Origin: Polytrichum commune
Taxonomy: Eukaryota > Streptophyta > Polytrichopsida > Polytrichales > Polytrichaceae
Reading direction: 5' to 3'
Length of the DNA stretch: 64,000 bases
Assembly: GCA_950295325.1 (NCBI GenBank)
Contig: OX485808.1
Location: 27,796,527-27,860,526 of the forward strand
Made by a program: the position numbers and the translations under genes. The notes under the pieces are model-generated. The model was not told the DNA's origin and searched no databases. It worked only from the letters and a program-made list of their open reading frames with translations. Shown here in pieces: positions 49,260 to 62,247 of this stretch. How positions within the stretch are numbered: the stretch's first letter is position 1; every line of letters starts with the position of its first letter.

Positions 49260-49653
49260 GAGCATCCTCAGTCGGTCTAGGTAAAGCTCACTGCAAACCA
49301 AAACCTATATTTTGACTGACCTAAAATTAGAAACTGAAATTACCATCATTAGAAGCACACCTAAATAAACGTGAGATATTTCTCAAGAAAAAAGAATTGT
49401 AAAAATTTGACGTAGGTGAAATCCCTCATTGAAAACACCACATTTTCAAAATTTAGAGGGAGTGCACCAAATCTTGCTTTAAAATGGAAAGATCCTCCCA
49501 CACTCCCTCCAAATTTTTGACATTTAGAGGGAGTGTGGGAGGATCTGTCCATTTTAAGCAAGATTTGGTGCACTCCCTCTAAATTTTGAGCAATTTTAAG
49601 CAAGATAGGTCTTGGTTTGCAGTGAGCTTTACCTAGACCGACTGAGGATGCTC
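49260..49653. mobile_element. Foldback MITE family E (394 bp) with TAA duplication
   Basis: The ends are perfect inverted repeats of 42 bp beginning GAGCATCCTCAGTCGGTCTA. TAA flanks both sides (49257-49259 and 49654-49656), which fits a PIF/Harbinger (Tourist-like) MITE. The middle is a second long inverted repeat (about 49432-49595, arms with TTTAGAGGGAGTG and CACTCCCTC), so the transcript would fold into a long hairpin. No coding capacity. The perfect ends suggest recent insertion. Confidence 0.95.
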
Positions 49654-49656
49654 TAA

Positions 49657-51565
49657 CTCAAAGTATAAAGTGCTTGGAAGTGGCCACCCGGCCTTGTATG
49701 TGTAGGCGCTTTACAATAGGAAATGGCCCATGACAAAGGTGTTCCCATGGTTCATAAAGTGGACTCCGTATCATCACGGACACGGTTCATTGTAAGGAAA
49801 CAAGCAAGTGGTCTTCCACTCAATCGGATCCCAACTAGCTACTCCCGTACTCTCTCTCTCCCTCTCTCTCTAGAGGACCTTACCCTCACGTTCCCCCTTT
49901 TGTAGACAAAGCAAATTGTTGTGTGTATGGGCAACGGATAAGTTCAATATTTCTCATTATGGACACCTTCCTTACTACGTACGGTACTTATTAGGTCAAG
50001 GATCTTCGATATCAAAATAGACCACGTGGCCCATGGTTAACCCGTAAAGGCCGAAGTGTAAAGCGACGAGTCCTAAGACATGTTATAGAATAAAAACGCA
50101 TCCAAAACATAGTTGTGGAATTGATCGTTCCAAGAGTTTGTGAGCATAATGTGACATTGAATTGATGAAGTTGTTGAATTTCTTTTAAGATGTGAGTACT
50201 TCGTGAAATACAATGGATAAGATTTGATTGTTGACGAGATCTTCTGATGAAGCCTTGATTGAGCTCAAGAGATGGATCTATCTCCCGATAGAGAAGTATG
50301 GGGGGCGGGGAGGAAACAATTGTTCAACATTTGATCATTTGAATTTGAAGCTTCCATTTTGAGCATAAAACATTGTGATTTCTTTTAAAGGAAGCAATTT
50401 AATAATGTAAAAGAACATCAAGTTGAGTCTACGCGATAAGAAGAATATCCCACCATGAAACATCAATTTTAAGATCCAACAAGGAGCATTTGGTGAAACT
50501 AGTGAACCACATATTTTTATAGATAGAGATGTGTGGGACATAGGGCTCGTAGTGCCTGCTGCCCTTCACTTCGAGGACCATGTAAATGAACTCACAACAT
50601 TATCTCTACTAGAGATCGCTACAATAGATAGGTCTATTAGTGTGAACTACAATAGCTCATGAACTTGTAGAAACTCTCACAACGGGGATTAACGTTGACC
50701 ACATTAGTTTATGTCCCACACCAAATTTACAGTTTAAAATTATTGTTGGCCACATTAAATGTTCTTCATTACCTCGTTTTTTTTTTCCTCCCCCCCTCTA
50801 GCCAATACTTAAGGTGTTGGTTGAGAGTGTCTAAGAAAACTTAGGCAAAGACTCATGGTCATAGACTCACATTATTTCCAACCTGACTAGGAAACGAGTG
50901 TGGTCCACATTAATTACTTCCACACTAAATTCCCCACCCACACCAATAAGATTATTGAGTGTAGGTATTGTGAACGCCATCAAACATAAATATCGTTATC
51001 GGGGCAAACTAAATCCGTACTAAAAAACCAAGGGAAAGCCAACCAAGGACCCAATATTCCCGGCTAGCTAGTAGCCTCAAGTGGAGGGTCAAACTTCCGA
51101 GTGCTTCGAATGTGTATGCAATGATGCATAAAGATATGTTGGTGACAAAGTGCCGTAAATTCCACGGGTGCCATTAAATTTTCACATGATGGGTACCGAG
51201 TACGTGTTGGTCATAAATCCAACTATTTTTATATTTGTTTTCCTTTTAAGGGGGCCATCCACTTGTTCATGCAACAAACGTAACAATGGAGTTGGGTTTA
51301 TTTAGTCTTCCACCAAATCACGGGATGTTATGTCGTTATAAGATGTTCGCCTTAAAGGATTGTTAAACACGGTCAAATTGTTGGCTCATGTAAAGGGTAT
51401 GGTTAAAAGAGAGTTAAACATGCAATATGTTAAACATGATGGTCATGGCAATAGGTTCTTCTCGTCAACAAATTGACATGAGGGAGGCATGAGTTGGCTT
51501 CACAAAACAAAACGCAAAACATTTACTAGGTAAGTTTGGTTTAATATCAAAAGCAAAACCTCTTC
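49657..51565. other. Gene-free spacer
   Basis: No coding signal. A CT-rich patch lies at 49850-49875, and a GTGTAAAGCGACGAGTCCTA block near 50056 is reminiscent of family A ends. Confidence 0.5.
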
Positions 51566-52042
51566 ATTGTTTATGGTGTTTAGGTCACACGCGTAATAAT
51601 GTCACTTACCCTATTTGGAGGCATATGCTAGGTTACACTAACAACCAACTATTTCACCACTAGTGCCGTTGCATGACACCTGGCATTCAAGTTTGCCTAC
51701 CAATATCTTGGCATGAGTATGTGCAATAGTGTCGTGAGGTGTATGCTGATCTTTCACAAGGGTTTCCAAGTTGACTAAAGTGTACACAAATGAAATGTGA
51801 CCTTAGTATGGTTAAAAATATCTTCCCCTTGCATAGTAAAACGCATAACTATCATCTTAAGTATTGCAATGTGCTATGCTAAACGTCACAATGTAAAACA
51901 TACTTTCACTTCAAATAATATCCATATCTTGGCAAATAATGCCGTGTTGACAATTAGCGGATGTGACACTTGGACGCCTCTAGGCATCTAGTTTAGGCCC
52001 TTTTGCAAATAGTATATGCAACACTAAATACCATAAACGGTG
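51566..52042. mobile_element. TIR element family C, copy 3
   Basis: The right end ACTAAATACCATAAACGGTG is a good terminus; the left end (ATTGTTTATGGTGTTTAGGT) is slightly damaged. Internal blocks such as AATATCTTGGCATGAGTATG are shared with 12606-13124 and 40449-40975. Confidence 0.88.
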
Positions 52043-52991
52043 GAGTTTCCTAACAAAATGGTCTAATCTAAGCAATTCTATGTGGTGAGCTACCGATGAG
52101 AATTTTAGCACTCCACTTCTTGCTATCACGTCTAATTTAGTGAAAATAGGTTTGTTCAACCTTCCAATTGTTTTACTTCAACACTCCACTCCACTCATGC
52201 CCCAATCACACCAAATTTTTTGTCTGGTTCTAGCCATGATATTGTTGGGGATTATGTTCATCAAAAGATGTTGGTCCACCACTTCTCACACTATTCCAGC
52301 CGGAGATGCCGACAGATGGTGTTAAAAATGGCCGATGTGATCAACCCCTCACTCTTGGTTTGATGGTTGTCACATGACTTTGTATTGTAAGGTACATGCA
52401 AGGTATCCATTTGATTGCATATTAATCAATGTTATTTATTCTAATTTCATATTTGAAGTGAAAATCTTCAAGATGATAATATGCAACTATTCAAGATATG
52501 GTGTTCCTAGTGCAAGATATCTTCTTTTAACAAATCAAAATGATATGACAAGTGAGGGTAATAGGGGCGTGGGAAAAAAAATGACACTTTATTTGTCGTG
52601 AACCATGTGAACCATAAGGAAGAAGTGTCACTTGTAGGTGAACGTGTATCGACATGTATCGTAGACATGCTACTGACCGTGCATATTTGGGTTTCAAATG
52701 GTTTTCCACAAGGTGGGTTAAACCTATTTTATTTTATTTTTTAAAATTGTAATTAGTAAATGAGATGAGAGTATTGTGGTAAAATGAAATGACAATTGTA
52801 TTTGAAAAGTTGTAACCTTTCTACAATCAAGTTCACAACTATATGCATCAATGTGTGATCAATGTGCCATTCACTAACCGTGCATGTTAGGTTTCATTGA
52901 AGGAGCTACAAATTATTGCTACATCTTCATCAAATTGCTACATCTACACCTTGCTATGTGATTTGAGTGAAGGAGACTCCATGATGAGTGT
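52043..52991. other. Gene-free spacer
   Basis: No coding signal and no clear repeat. Confidence 0.5.
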
Positions 52992-53931
52992 GAGTTGACC
53001 ATGGGTAGATCACTCTAAGGCATTTTTGTGCACCACGTGCGGCTGGGGGTTTTTTGTTTTGGGGCTATTTACCTTCAAGGGTTGAATTAAAGCCTCCCTA
53101 TAATTACTTATATTTCAAAAATGGCCCATTTGTTTGCACCCTTCCATTACTTATATTTTCCAAGTCACTGCAATTTTTTGTACTCTATATTCCTTTTAAG
53201 TAATAAAGCTAATTTACTTCCTAACGCAATTGACGAGTATTGAGGGAAAGCATGGAAACAAAGAAGGGTGCAAACAGTAATACCATTGCAAACAAAGTTA
53301 TGAAGAAAACACATAGGAGACCATAGCAAAGTAATACCATTGCAAACACTGTTATGATGAAAACACATAGGAGATGCCAACACAAATACCATAGCGGTCG
53401 TTGCAATGCAAGTGACCAAAAACGCAGAGCATAGTAAAGCGGGTCTAGAATTTACAATTTAGGGTGGAGTCCACAATGTTACAGCGCGTACAAAATAACC
53501 CCAAGTACACCACAAATAGGGTAAGGGTGGAAACATCGGACGAAAACGCAAAGCAAATCGAAACCCTAGCCATCTGCAAACGGGCGTGGGGAAGACGACC
53601 CCAACGACGATGCGTTCCATTTTCATTCATTTTTGGATAGACAAAAATCCCAATTATCATCCATCCCCGTGAGTCCTAAACCCATTTACATACCATACTA
53701 AACATACCTTCTAGGATCCTTATCTTCAGCCCCTATATTAATTTTACAAAAAAATAATGGCCCACGTTTTATGTCCATCTAATTTACTTATAATGGGATT
53801 GTCTACATTTAATGGCCCCTTCATTATTTGGAATTCCTTTATAATTTTTATTTCAAATGATTTTAATCCTCTCTATATTATGCCGCACGTCGTTTTTAAA
53901 ATGCACTAAGTGATCTACCCGTGGAGTTGAC
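52992..53931. mobile_element. Non-autonomous hAT-like element (924 bp) with 8-bp duplication
   Basis: The element 53000-53923 begins CATGGGTAGATCACT and ends AGTGATCTACCCGTG, with inverted similarity continuing about 45 bp inward to a GTGCGGC block. It is flanked by a perfect 8-bp direct repeat GAGTTGAC (52992-52999 and 53924-53931). An 8-bp duplication with a CANGGG-type terminus is the hAT signature. No transposase frame is present, so it would depend on another copy. Confidence 0.92.
53276..53383. repeat. 54-bp tandem duplication inside the hAT-like element
   Basis: Two near-identical 54-bp units, each starting AGTAATACCATTGCAAACA. They generate two similar hydrophobic segments in minus-strand frames, which are not a real protein. 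Confidence 0.92.
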
Positions 53932-56900
53932 AGTGACATTTTAGGTCATTGGCGCGGTCATGATTGAGTTTGAGAGACATCGGACGGTTGAGATTGCATG
54001 TGATATAATTTGACGGCCGAGATTAAAAGTACACGGTAAGTGGCATGGTGGAGTATCGTGACATGCATGGTGAGTGGTGCTGCACGGTGAGTAGCATGTC
54101 TACGATAAATAGTTTTATAACAAGTGGAAATTACTCTTGTAAGTTAATCGCCTCAACATTTAGATGTTTCAGAAATGAAAGACAATTTCGTGTACACGTG
54201 TAATGGGGACACCATTTTTCCAAGACGATAATCTTGATCACATTCTTCAATTTCGGTCAAATGTTCAATTTCTATTCACATTAGAATTTGGTTGTCCCTT
54301 GTTACATTTGGATGGTTTCTAATGGCTATCTAGTATGAACCCATGTTGATTCTTAGAATATACCAACATCTATCTCACCAAGATCATTTTGAAAAGAAAA
54401 AGAAAAACCAAAAAACAAACAAACAAAGTGATATTGTCAAAGAATGCTATGTCCTTCATTGTACACACATACGATCACAAGTTTACACTCGAGCCATGTG
54501 CTTGCCATGTGACCGGAGAATACTTCACTTTGTCATGACGTCGATGATCCCTTGTTTTTTTCATTGGCTTTTTTGGGATTGGAGAAGGTGTCCTAGTGCT
54601 AATGAATGGGGTTTCCATAGGGGACCTCGCAAACAAACCCTAGGGACGAGTTCATTCAACCCTCGTCCAAATGTGAGGGACCGATGGCCGGAAAAGCAAT
54701 TACTCCTCTCCTTGTGGAAGGGGATAACTATAAAAGGTGTTGCCATGTGTGCGACAAGCGTGGACGGCACAACAAACAATGGTCTCGTCATTCTTCACAC
54801 ACATACACACACTTAGCATATGACGTGGATTGAGACAAAACGTAGGTTTGTCCCTCGCTTGCTTTCTTCATATGTTCATCACCATCTCCTCCATTGGGTG
54901 CCTTGTAATTACAATTCCAACTCTCTAGCACATTTTTATTGCCAAAACAACAAATTGGGACGCTTGGAAAGGTCACACAAAGGGAAACACACAAATCGTA
55001 TTTCCTTGTCACCAAGCCCTTTTTTTTAACCTACGAGTATTGCAAAGGTTGCCTTGCCAAATCACTTGAACCCCTAGACATTTTTGGGACATGATTTGGG
55101 CCTCTCGTACATACAATATTTGAAAACGTGAACGTAGATTTTGATGCGGTTTTGTGAAGGACGATAACAATTCGTTGTCTTGCAAGCTTGTTGTCCTTGA
55201 CACTCAAACACACGGTTGTTTGAAAAGCTCTAATGAAGACTTCATACCATCTAGTATGAAGAACTCGCAAATAGGAATGAATGTGCTAAAATCGTTTAGG
55301 GTTTAAGACACCTTCTCAATGTTAGATTATTGCTCCTTACGTGCCATTTGATTGTAGACGAGCTATTGAACCGAGGTTATGGTAAGACCTACCTAAGTAA
55401 TTACACTACATACGATATTTGGTGCCATATGGTATTTAATGTCACTATTGTGACTTTTCGGATGACATTTCTTATGAAGAATAAGTGAACAAATGTTGTC
55501 GTGGATGATGGATGAGTGTGATGGATTTGTTCATCCGTTGACCGAAACCCTAGCTTCTCTTGTTCGCCACTCGTGATGAAATATTGTCATGGATGATTCA
55601 CATTTGGATGAAAAATCAGTTGGTAAGTGCCAGTGATTGCAACAGTGTAGACCTAAAAGTCCCCCCAAAACAATGACAAGTCATGACAAATAATGTTGGT
55701 GACACTACACCGCGGTCTACAATTAGTATTGAGTGAGACAATTAGAATCGGTGACACTAATATTTAGTGTATACTACATATTCCACAAAAGTTTAGGTCA
55801 ATGCAACCACATATTTCTACTTAAGTTGAAGGTGGCCCTACACCCTTGGCAAACACTAAAATATAACCATGAAGTTCACAAATAAGACTTGCTAAGGGGA
55901 TTTTGAAGAATTCTAATGTTTGAAACGTCCCCCGAATAGTTTAGAAACGCACAAGAACTATATGCTCACAAAAATCAACCTGTTTAGAATTCATCACAAG
56001 GTGGATCCGATTCATGCTTGGGTAAAACCAAAAACCACATGTGTTCACAACATACTCTAAGAACCCCTTACACACAAGTATTTATTTGTAAATACATGCA
56101 TAATTTCAATGATAACAAAAAAGACGAGTGACAAGATGTATACTTACAAAACTTGCATTCATATGTAGTCATTAATATACATGTACAAATAGAATTATGA
56201 ATGTCAATTGACCCCTATCATATAATATGTAAAATGCAAAAAACATGGCCTTCATCAATAAAGTCACTAAAGACTTTTTCATCCCCCAAATGGAACTCAT
56301 AAGCATCTAAGTATGCAATCTATGTCATAAAAGCTAATGCAATTAATATTTCTAAGTCTACCGTCAAAAAGGTTGTTAATTCATTTTTTGATATGAACAT
56401 ACACCAATATAAAAAAAAGACTCATGCCATAAAGTCTAGCTACACTACCATACAAGTACAAAAGTTCTATATATTCTAAAGGTCCTCCAAACCTGCACAT
56501 AACTATGAGTTATAATTTGTGTAGCATATGTATACGTAGTATGGCAAAGTGCAAATTAAGACCTATTTTTTGCACTTGCGTATAGTCGTATGTGTTTAAT
56601 ATAGTGCACCCCTGAAAATTATTGCAATGAGATAGCTTTGGTTTCTTGCAAAAGGGAATATACTCTTTATTACAAACATGTAAATTCGATCAATATTAGA
56701 TTCCACTAACATATGCGATCCTTGTGCATGGCATAGTTAACCCATACAAGTTTGGGTTGGTTGTAATGTAATAGCTTTTGACATGCAATCTCAAAACAGG
56801 TAGCCCAACAATGCATGTGGAGATAGTTTAGCACTACACTAAATATGATATTTAGTGTCACTAACTATTTCAAATTACACAATGTTATATCTATTTACTA

Positions 56901-57047
56901 CATGTCTCATATGCTACCAAAAAATGTTAAATTGGTTGGTGTTGGACCAAAATGTTGAACCAAGTACAATGATATTCTAATGCTTCTCAAGGGTTGGATC
57001 ATACAAATGATCATGAATGTTTTATTAAAAAAACACCCTTGGTCCTT
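53932..57047. other. Gene-free spacer with family H pieces
   Basis: No coding signal. 56834-56937 matches the left half of family H (57363-57470), and the start (56836-56858) is itself a near-perfect palindrome of ACACTAAATAT. Similar ATTTAGTGT motifs lie near 55405-55440 and 55730-55770. Confidence 0.5.
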
Positions 57048-57695
57048 TAAGGGCGAGTTTCCATGTAGGCCGCTCACCCACTAGATTCTAGATAATAGTG
57101 GGTCGGAGGTGTTTGCATGTAGTTAAGCACAACCCATCAACCGACCGCATTTTGGTTGTCCGCTAGAATGCGAAGGTTCGTGAACATGGGCTGCTAGACT
57201 TCCATGCACCCACTAACGAATCTTCAACCTACAAGTGTCGGTCGTTGAAGGATTACGGCCAGTTGACGACTCAAGAAACCCAATGCTAGTCTAGAACTTC
57301 TTCCTTGATAATCGGGAAGAAGAAGTTAGTAGGTAGACCCATATTTGAGAAGATAGGAATAGCTACACTAAATATGATAGTTAGTGTGACTTACTATTTG
57401 GAATTATGCAATGCTATATTTATTTTCTATGCATCTCATATTTTACCAACAAATGTTAAATTGGTAGTTTGAACATTATAGAACATTGACAAATTCACTT
57501 GATAAAAACATTTTTCAATAGTAAAAAAATATAGCACAGTGTACATCCAAATAACAAATCACACTAAATATCATAGTTGGTGTAGTTGGCACAAACAAAC
57601 CACGCCCCACTAAACCCCCTTTACATTCCGACATGTTTGTCCTTATTCACACTAGAATCCGGTGGGCGAGCGGTCTACATGTGAACTCACCCTAA
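57048..57695. mobile_element. TIR element family G (642 bp) with TAA duplication, carrying a nested element
   Basis: The element 57051-57692 begins GGGCGAGTTTCCATGTAGGC and ends with the inverted counterpart (GTCTACATGTGAACTCACCC). TAA flanks both ends (57048-57050 and 57693-57695), PIF/Harbinger-like. Similarity of the ends extends about 45 bp (CACTAGATTCTAG left, inverted CTAGAATCCGGTGGG right). A family H element sits inside. Confidence 0.9.
57363..57585. mobile_element. TIR element family H (223 bp), nested in family G
   Basis: Begins CTACACTAAATATGATAGTT and ends with an inverted repeat of the same, differing at three or four positions over 26 bp. Its left half recurs at 56834-56937. 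No duplication was resolved. Confidence 0.75.
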
Positions 57696-57936
57696 GTATG
57701 GCCCAAAACCAACACTTGGCCTAAATCCAACATCTACATTTCTATCCAATAAACACACAAGTGATTATGAAGATGGACACCATCTGAACATCTAATATAG
57801 GTATTGATTTTAAGTCGCCTACGAATGAAACCTCAAACCCTTATAACTTTTTGCATACAATGTCCGAAGGATGCGTTGGAATCCCCTCGACCTTGCAAAC
57901 AAGAAATCACGTAGAGCATGACCACTACATTAGCAC

Positions 57937-59820
57937 TTAGGGCCAAGTTCCATGTGCCGGTCCCAATCCGTTTTTTTTTTAAATAAATGGGTGGGCCGGT
58001 GAAAAGAGGGTGGTGGCATGTGCCCATCCCTCTCACCCAAGGACCGGTACCCCCCATGGATGGGTGTCCCACATTTTGTGTTGTGCAAGAACGGGTGCCA
58101 AATGACCGGCGGTCCTAATGGTCACACGAAGGACATGTGCCGGTTAGAAAGCTCTGGTGACCAGATTGGCCGGTCACCTAGGGTACACCCTTGGATACTA
58201 AAGGCCACTTTGTTGGCTTTGTATGTAGGACAGAGACTATGCATCAACTTTTTCGTTTCAAGAGCAAATTTCCTAACCACTTTGTGTTCACACTTGGATG
58301 TTACTTGTTCTTGTTATTTTTGGTCCACTTTATTTAATGCGGATGTTAACTATAGTTTATATATAAGTGCTCCCTAAAATGCATTGAAAGAAATATAGTT
58401 AACTATAGTTATTTCGGTAGTTCTTGATTATTTATTTTAAAAATTTCGGGTGATAAATGAGTAGCTTCAATCCTTGATCCGTATTTGAGAAGAAGGTGCA
58501 CAAAATCCAAAAAAGGTTTGATATAGTGAATAGCCATGAATTGGCATGAGCAAAGTGGACAACTACAATTGTAGTCTTTCATAATAAAGAACAAAGCCTC
58601 ACGGTTCTACCGTTTTCTTGTTCTTCAAGTCCTTTCTTTTGAGGAGTACTCCTAGGGAACGTGTATTTTATGATGTTTTTAGAATCTAGATCTTAACAAT
58701 ATATATATATATAAGGCAAAAAAACTAAAGGAAGCACTCATGAAATATCTAAAAGACTATTTTGGTATGATTTAGGTGTCACATTTAAGTTTTATTAAAA
58801 AAAACATTATTATTTCACTTTATGTAGTGGTTACATTGACAATTAGATTATCAACTAGGGGTATAAATTTAAAAAAATCTCTATGTACCAGTGCATACAA
58901 TGTTGACAACCACTCGCCTCACTCTAATTACCCGAACAACAATCCGGCAGTGAGTAAGCCATTTACTTACCAAAACCGGGGGCACTTGGGTATAGTCCAT
59001 ACTCTTGCATTTAATTTTTTTAAATTAGTGTAACTTCAAATTTATAATGTAGTCAACATTAATCAAAATTGTTGACATTCTTAAATTAATTATGATTTAA
59101 AATTATGTTGTCATGCTATAGGCTTTTATCCAATCTTGGCCAGGGTAATCAAAATATTCATGGATTGCGTCAATAAGCTAAACCACATATTGACAATCAC
59201 ATGAGGAATCTCTCCTATGTAATAATTCAATTCTTCTATGAGGCAAACCCTAAACCATGTAACAAACCAAGTAACAAACCCTAAACCATGTAAACGCATG
59301 TTATTTTTGCAATCTATTAACGCAAAAATAATGAACTATGTGCTTTTACTTTAAATTCATTCTAGACTACTGTTATCTTAATTCTAGTCAATATGTACTA
59401 ATGATGGCCCATGTTATGTGTCGGGTTTAATAAATAAAATGTATAAAAAATCACTTATAAACAATGTACAATGACCATTTCAACTAAAAAAATAATTTAC
59501 ATAAATATTTACATACTTCCATAGATGACAATAGTACCAACCTACGCATATCAACAACACATAATTTGGAATTCATTCAATAATGTATGGAAATTGATGT
59601 GCAAATCAAATATGAAAAGTTAAATGATGATGACCTCCATTGCTGGTGACCTTCATAAACCATAATTTAGTTAGAAAGTAGGAAATCCAAATAAACCGAT
59701 ACCCCACATAGAAGTACCCCTCCATAAAATGGGTTACATCACCCCATTTTTGGATGATGTCACCCGTTTCTCACCCATTTAAAAAACAGACCGGGACCGG
59801 CACATGGAACTTGGCCCTTA
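57937..59820. mobile_element. TIR element family F (1878 bp) with TTA duplication
   Basis: The element 57940-59817 begins GGGCCAAGTTCCATGTGCCG and ends with an exact 25-bp inverted repeat of it; weaker similarity extends to about 50 bp. TTA flanks both ends (57937-57939 and 59818-59820). These are PIF/Harbinger-type features. No intact transposase was found. It contains copy 2 of the 440-bp repeat. The sharp ends suggest it is fairly young. Confidence 0.93.
58211..58621. repeat. 440-bp dispersed repeat, copy 2 (inside family F element)
   Basis: Inverted counterpart of 42469-42911. In both copies one reading direction carries an open stretch containing VGQRLCINFFVSRANFLTTL; the conservation may be at DNA level only. 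It suggests that the copy at 42.5 kb is a fragment of the same element family. Confidence 0.9.
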
Positions 59821-62160
59821 TTATATCGGTTTAGGTCTACTTCCGTCAATAAATAACACCATCCTAGAAAATTATTTACTATGTGCCCTCGGGCAGCCCA
59901 AGTTTTTTTGTATTAAAAAAAAAAAAAAAAAAAATCCAACAAAGTGGCGGAGGAGTTCGATGCCCCTCACACAAGCCCCGGGGGCCCGCGTAATGCCAGC
60001 TCCATAGCTAAGCTTACGAACCAATGGGGATCGAGTGCTAGGAATATTCTCCTTGATTCCCCCAAAACCGAGGAAGCTTTTTGCACCCAAGTTAAGTGTG
60101 TATGTGGCATGTCCATAGCCATTGAACCCCATTTTACACGTGTTTTCCCAATATTAGGCAATGCTTTCCCCATGAGTCCCATGGCTTTCACTTGCACGTT
60201 GGAGCCTCTACACAATAATGTTCACTCATATTACATGCATGTCATAATACAAAGCATGGGGTTCGTGGTGTCTACGTGAACTCGTCCATTGTGGAGTTTA
60301 GTTTCAATGAATCAACCATTTCCTTTTGTAGGGGACTTGTTTTTACTCGAGCCTCTTCGTTTACGATGGTAGAAGTTACATAGATGCCGAGAATCTCAAG
60401 CTGTAATACAAGGTGACATCAATGTTGAAGCCTGGTATATTGAGATGAGTGAACCTCTCGTTGTAGGTTTGTTACCTGTAGGTTCATCTCAAATGACCTT
60501 GAGTGCAGTAATTTAGATCCTTTAGAACTAACAATTAGTTTTTTGTTTTTTGTTTTTTAAAAAAATGACCTTTGGGTGTGTCCAAGTAGGAGAATCTTTG
60601 TATACCCGAATTGTAAATTGGGTTAGAATGATTCTCATTTGTTTTTTCATTGGTAGTTGTGGGCAAGGCTCAATTACAAGCAATTGAAATTGTGAATCCA
60701 AAGAGCATAAATTCACTTCATAAGTCCAAGAACAAAGGGAGGAAACATCAAAAGCTAAGATGAAGGCATTACTCGAAGGTAAATGTTGTAACCAATTTTT
60801 GGGAGGATCATTACAACCAAACATCTAAGAGGTTTCTTTGTTTGGCACAAATACCAAACATCTAAGAGCTAGGAGATGATATTGGTTTCTTTGGAAGAGC
60901 ATGAGACACTCTATAATATGTGAGAAACAAGCAAGATTTGAAGGGGATATCCACAATATTATTCAATGTGTTTTTTGGTGTTGTTCTTCATTATTAGTGA
61001 GCCCCATAATCATGACCATGAAATAAACCATGTTTGTTGGTTGCCTAGATCTTACAGCGAGTCCACCCAAACATGTTGTCTTGGGTGATTGTATGCTTTA
61101 CATTATGTCTCATTACCAATGCTTCTAAAACATGACATGGGTTATTTTTTGTTGCATCCATGGGTTACTAATGTAGACATGCCCTCAATCTAGAACCACG
61201 TTTTAGTTTTATTTGTCCTAGAGTTTGTTTGTTGGCTTTGCCATGTGGGGAGGAGGCTTAGTGAAGGTATTTGAAATGAGCCAAAAGTTTAGCCTCTATC
61301 TTTAAGGAGTTAAATATAGTCCACTCATGTAAAAACCAATGTTGGTCCAGTACGGGTATTTACGATTGGTATTAGCTCGGTATAAGCCATTGAGGACCAT
61401 GCTAGCATGGTTCAAGAAACAAGCTATTAAAGTCAATACCAATGTAGGTAGGAGACATGGTTTTATATACCAAGGCGATACTCACACCGGGTTGGTATGT
61501 TGCCTTAGGATGTAGGGTTGATGCTCAATGTTTGAGGATTGCCGCTTTTGAAATTGGGCTAGTATGATATGTCGACTCAAACGTTAGGGTTCATGCTTCG
61601 TCACTTTTGATTTGCAAGTTTTGAGCACCACAATGTATCAAAGACAAGGATGGCATATTTCAATGCAACCATCATAGATGTTAAGTTGGTGGTTGGATTG
61701 CTAAACCCCAATCAATTCGTAGGTTGAATACTCGTGTATGTAAGTTCAGGGTTTCTTCATTTGTCATATTGTTCTTCCTTGCTTTCATGTGGATTTGTTG
61801 CTTTCAAGTTGTTTTTGTACCGTAGTTGGTAGTGTTGCATTCAAGGTTTGCAAAAAATGACGTCGAGTTCTTGGTGTCTAGTTAGCAGGGATAGAAACTC
61901 TTGCACGTTCTTATGCAAGGAAATAATAAGAGCAAGTTATAGATTTCAACATTTATTACCTTGTTGATTTCCTTGCGTGTTGAAGAGACAAAATTGTTTG
62001 AATGGACATGTATCACATAGAATGAACAACTTGTGGAGGATATTGAGGTGAATGCCGAACAAGAACCAATCTGCAGCCAACAATACAAGGAACTCCATAA
62101 AAAATAAAAAATGATGGCATCCTCATAATTGAACAACTTCTACACAGTTTTTGTTTTTGT
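59821..62160. other. Gene-free spacer
   Basis: A 20-A tract at 59915-59934 is followed by a short GC-richer stretch (59940-60150) with small frames on both strands that I do not recognise. 60328-60400 resembles 46058-46130. Nothing else stands out. Confidence 0.5.
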
Positions 62161-62247
62161 CCCCCCCCCCCCCCTTTCTCTTGAAGCGCACTTGTTGTGT
62201 GTGTGCTGTTGGTTTTGGTTTAGCGATTGAAATCTTAGAAATACGGG

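Noticed and set aside
53165-53419. Minus-strand hydrophobic frame with two similar segments, resembling a membrane protein
   Set aside because: The similarity comes from the 54-bp tandem duplication inside the hAT-like element; no conserved protein.
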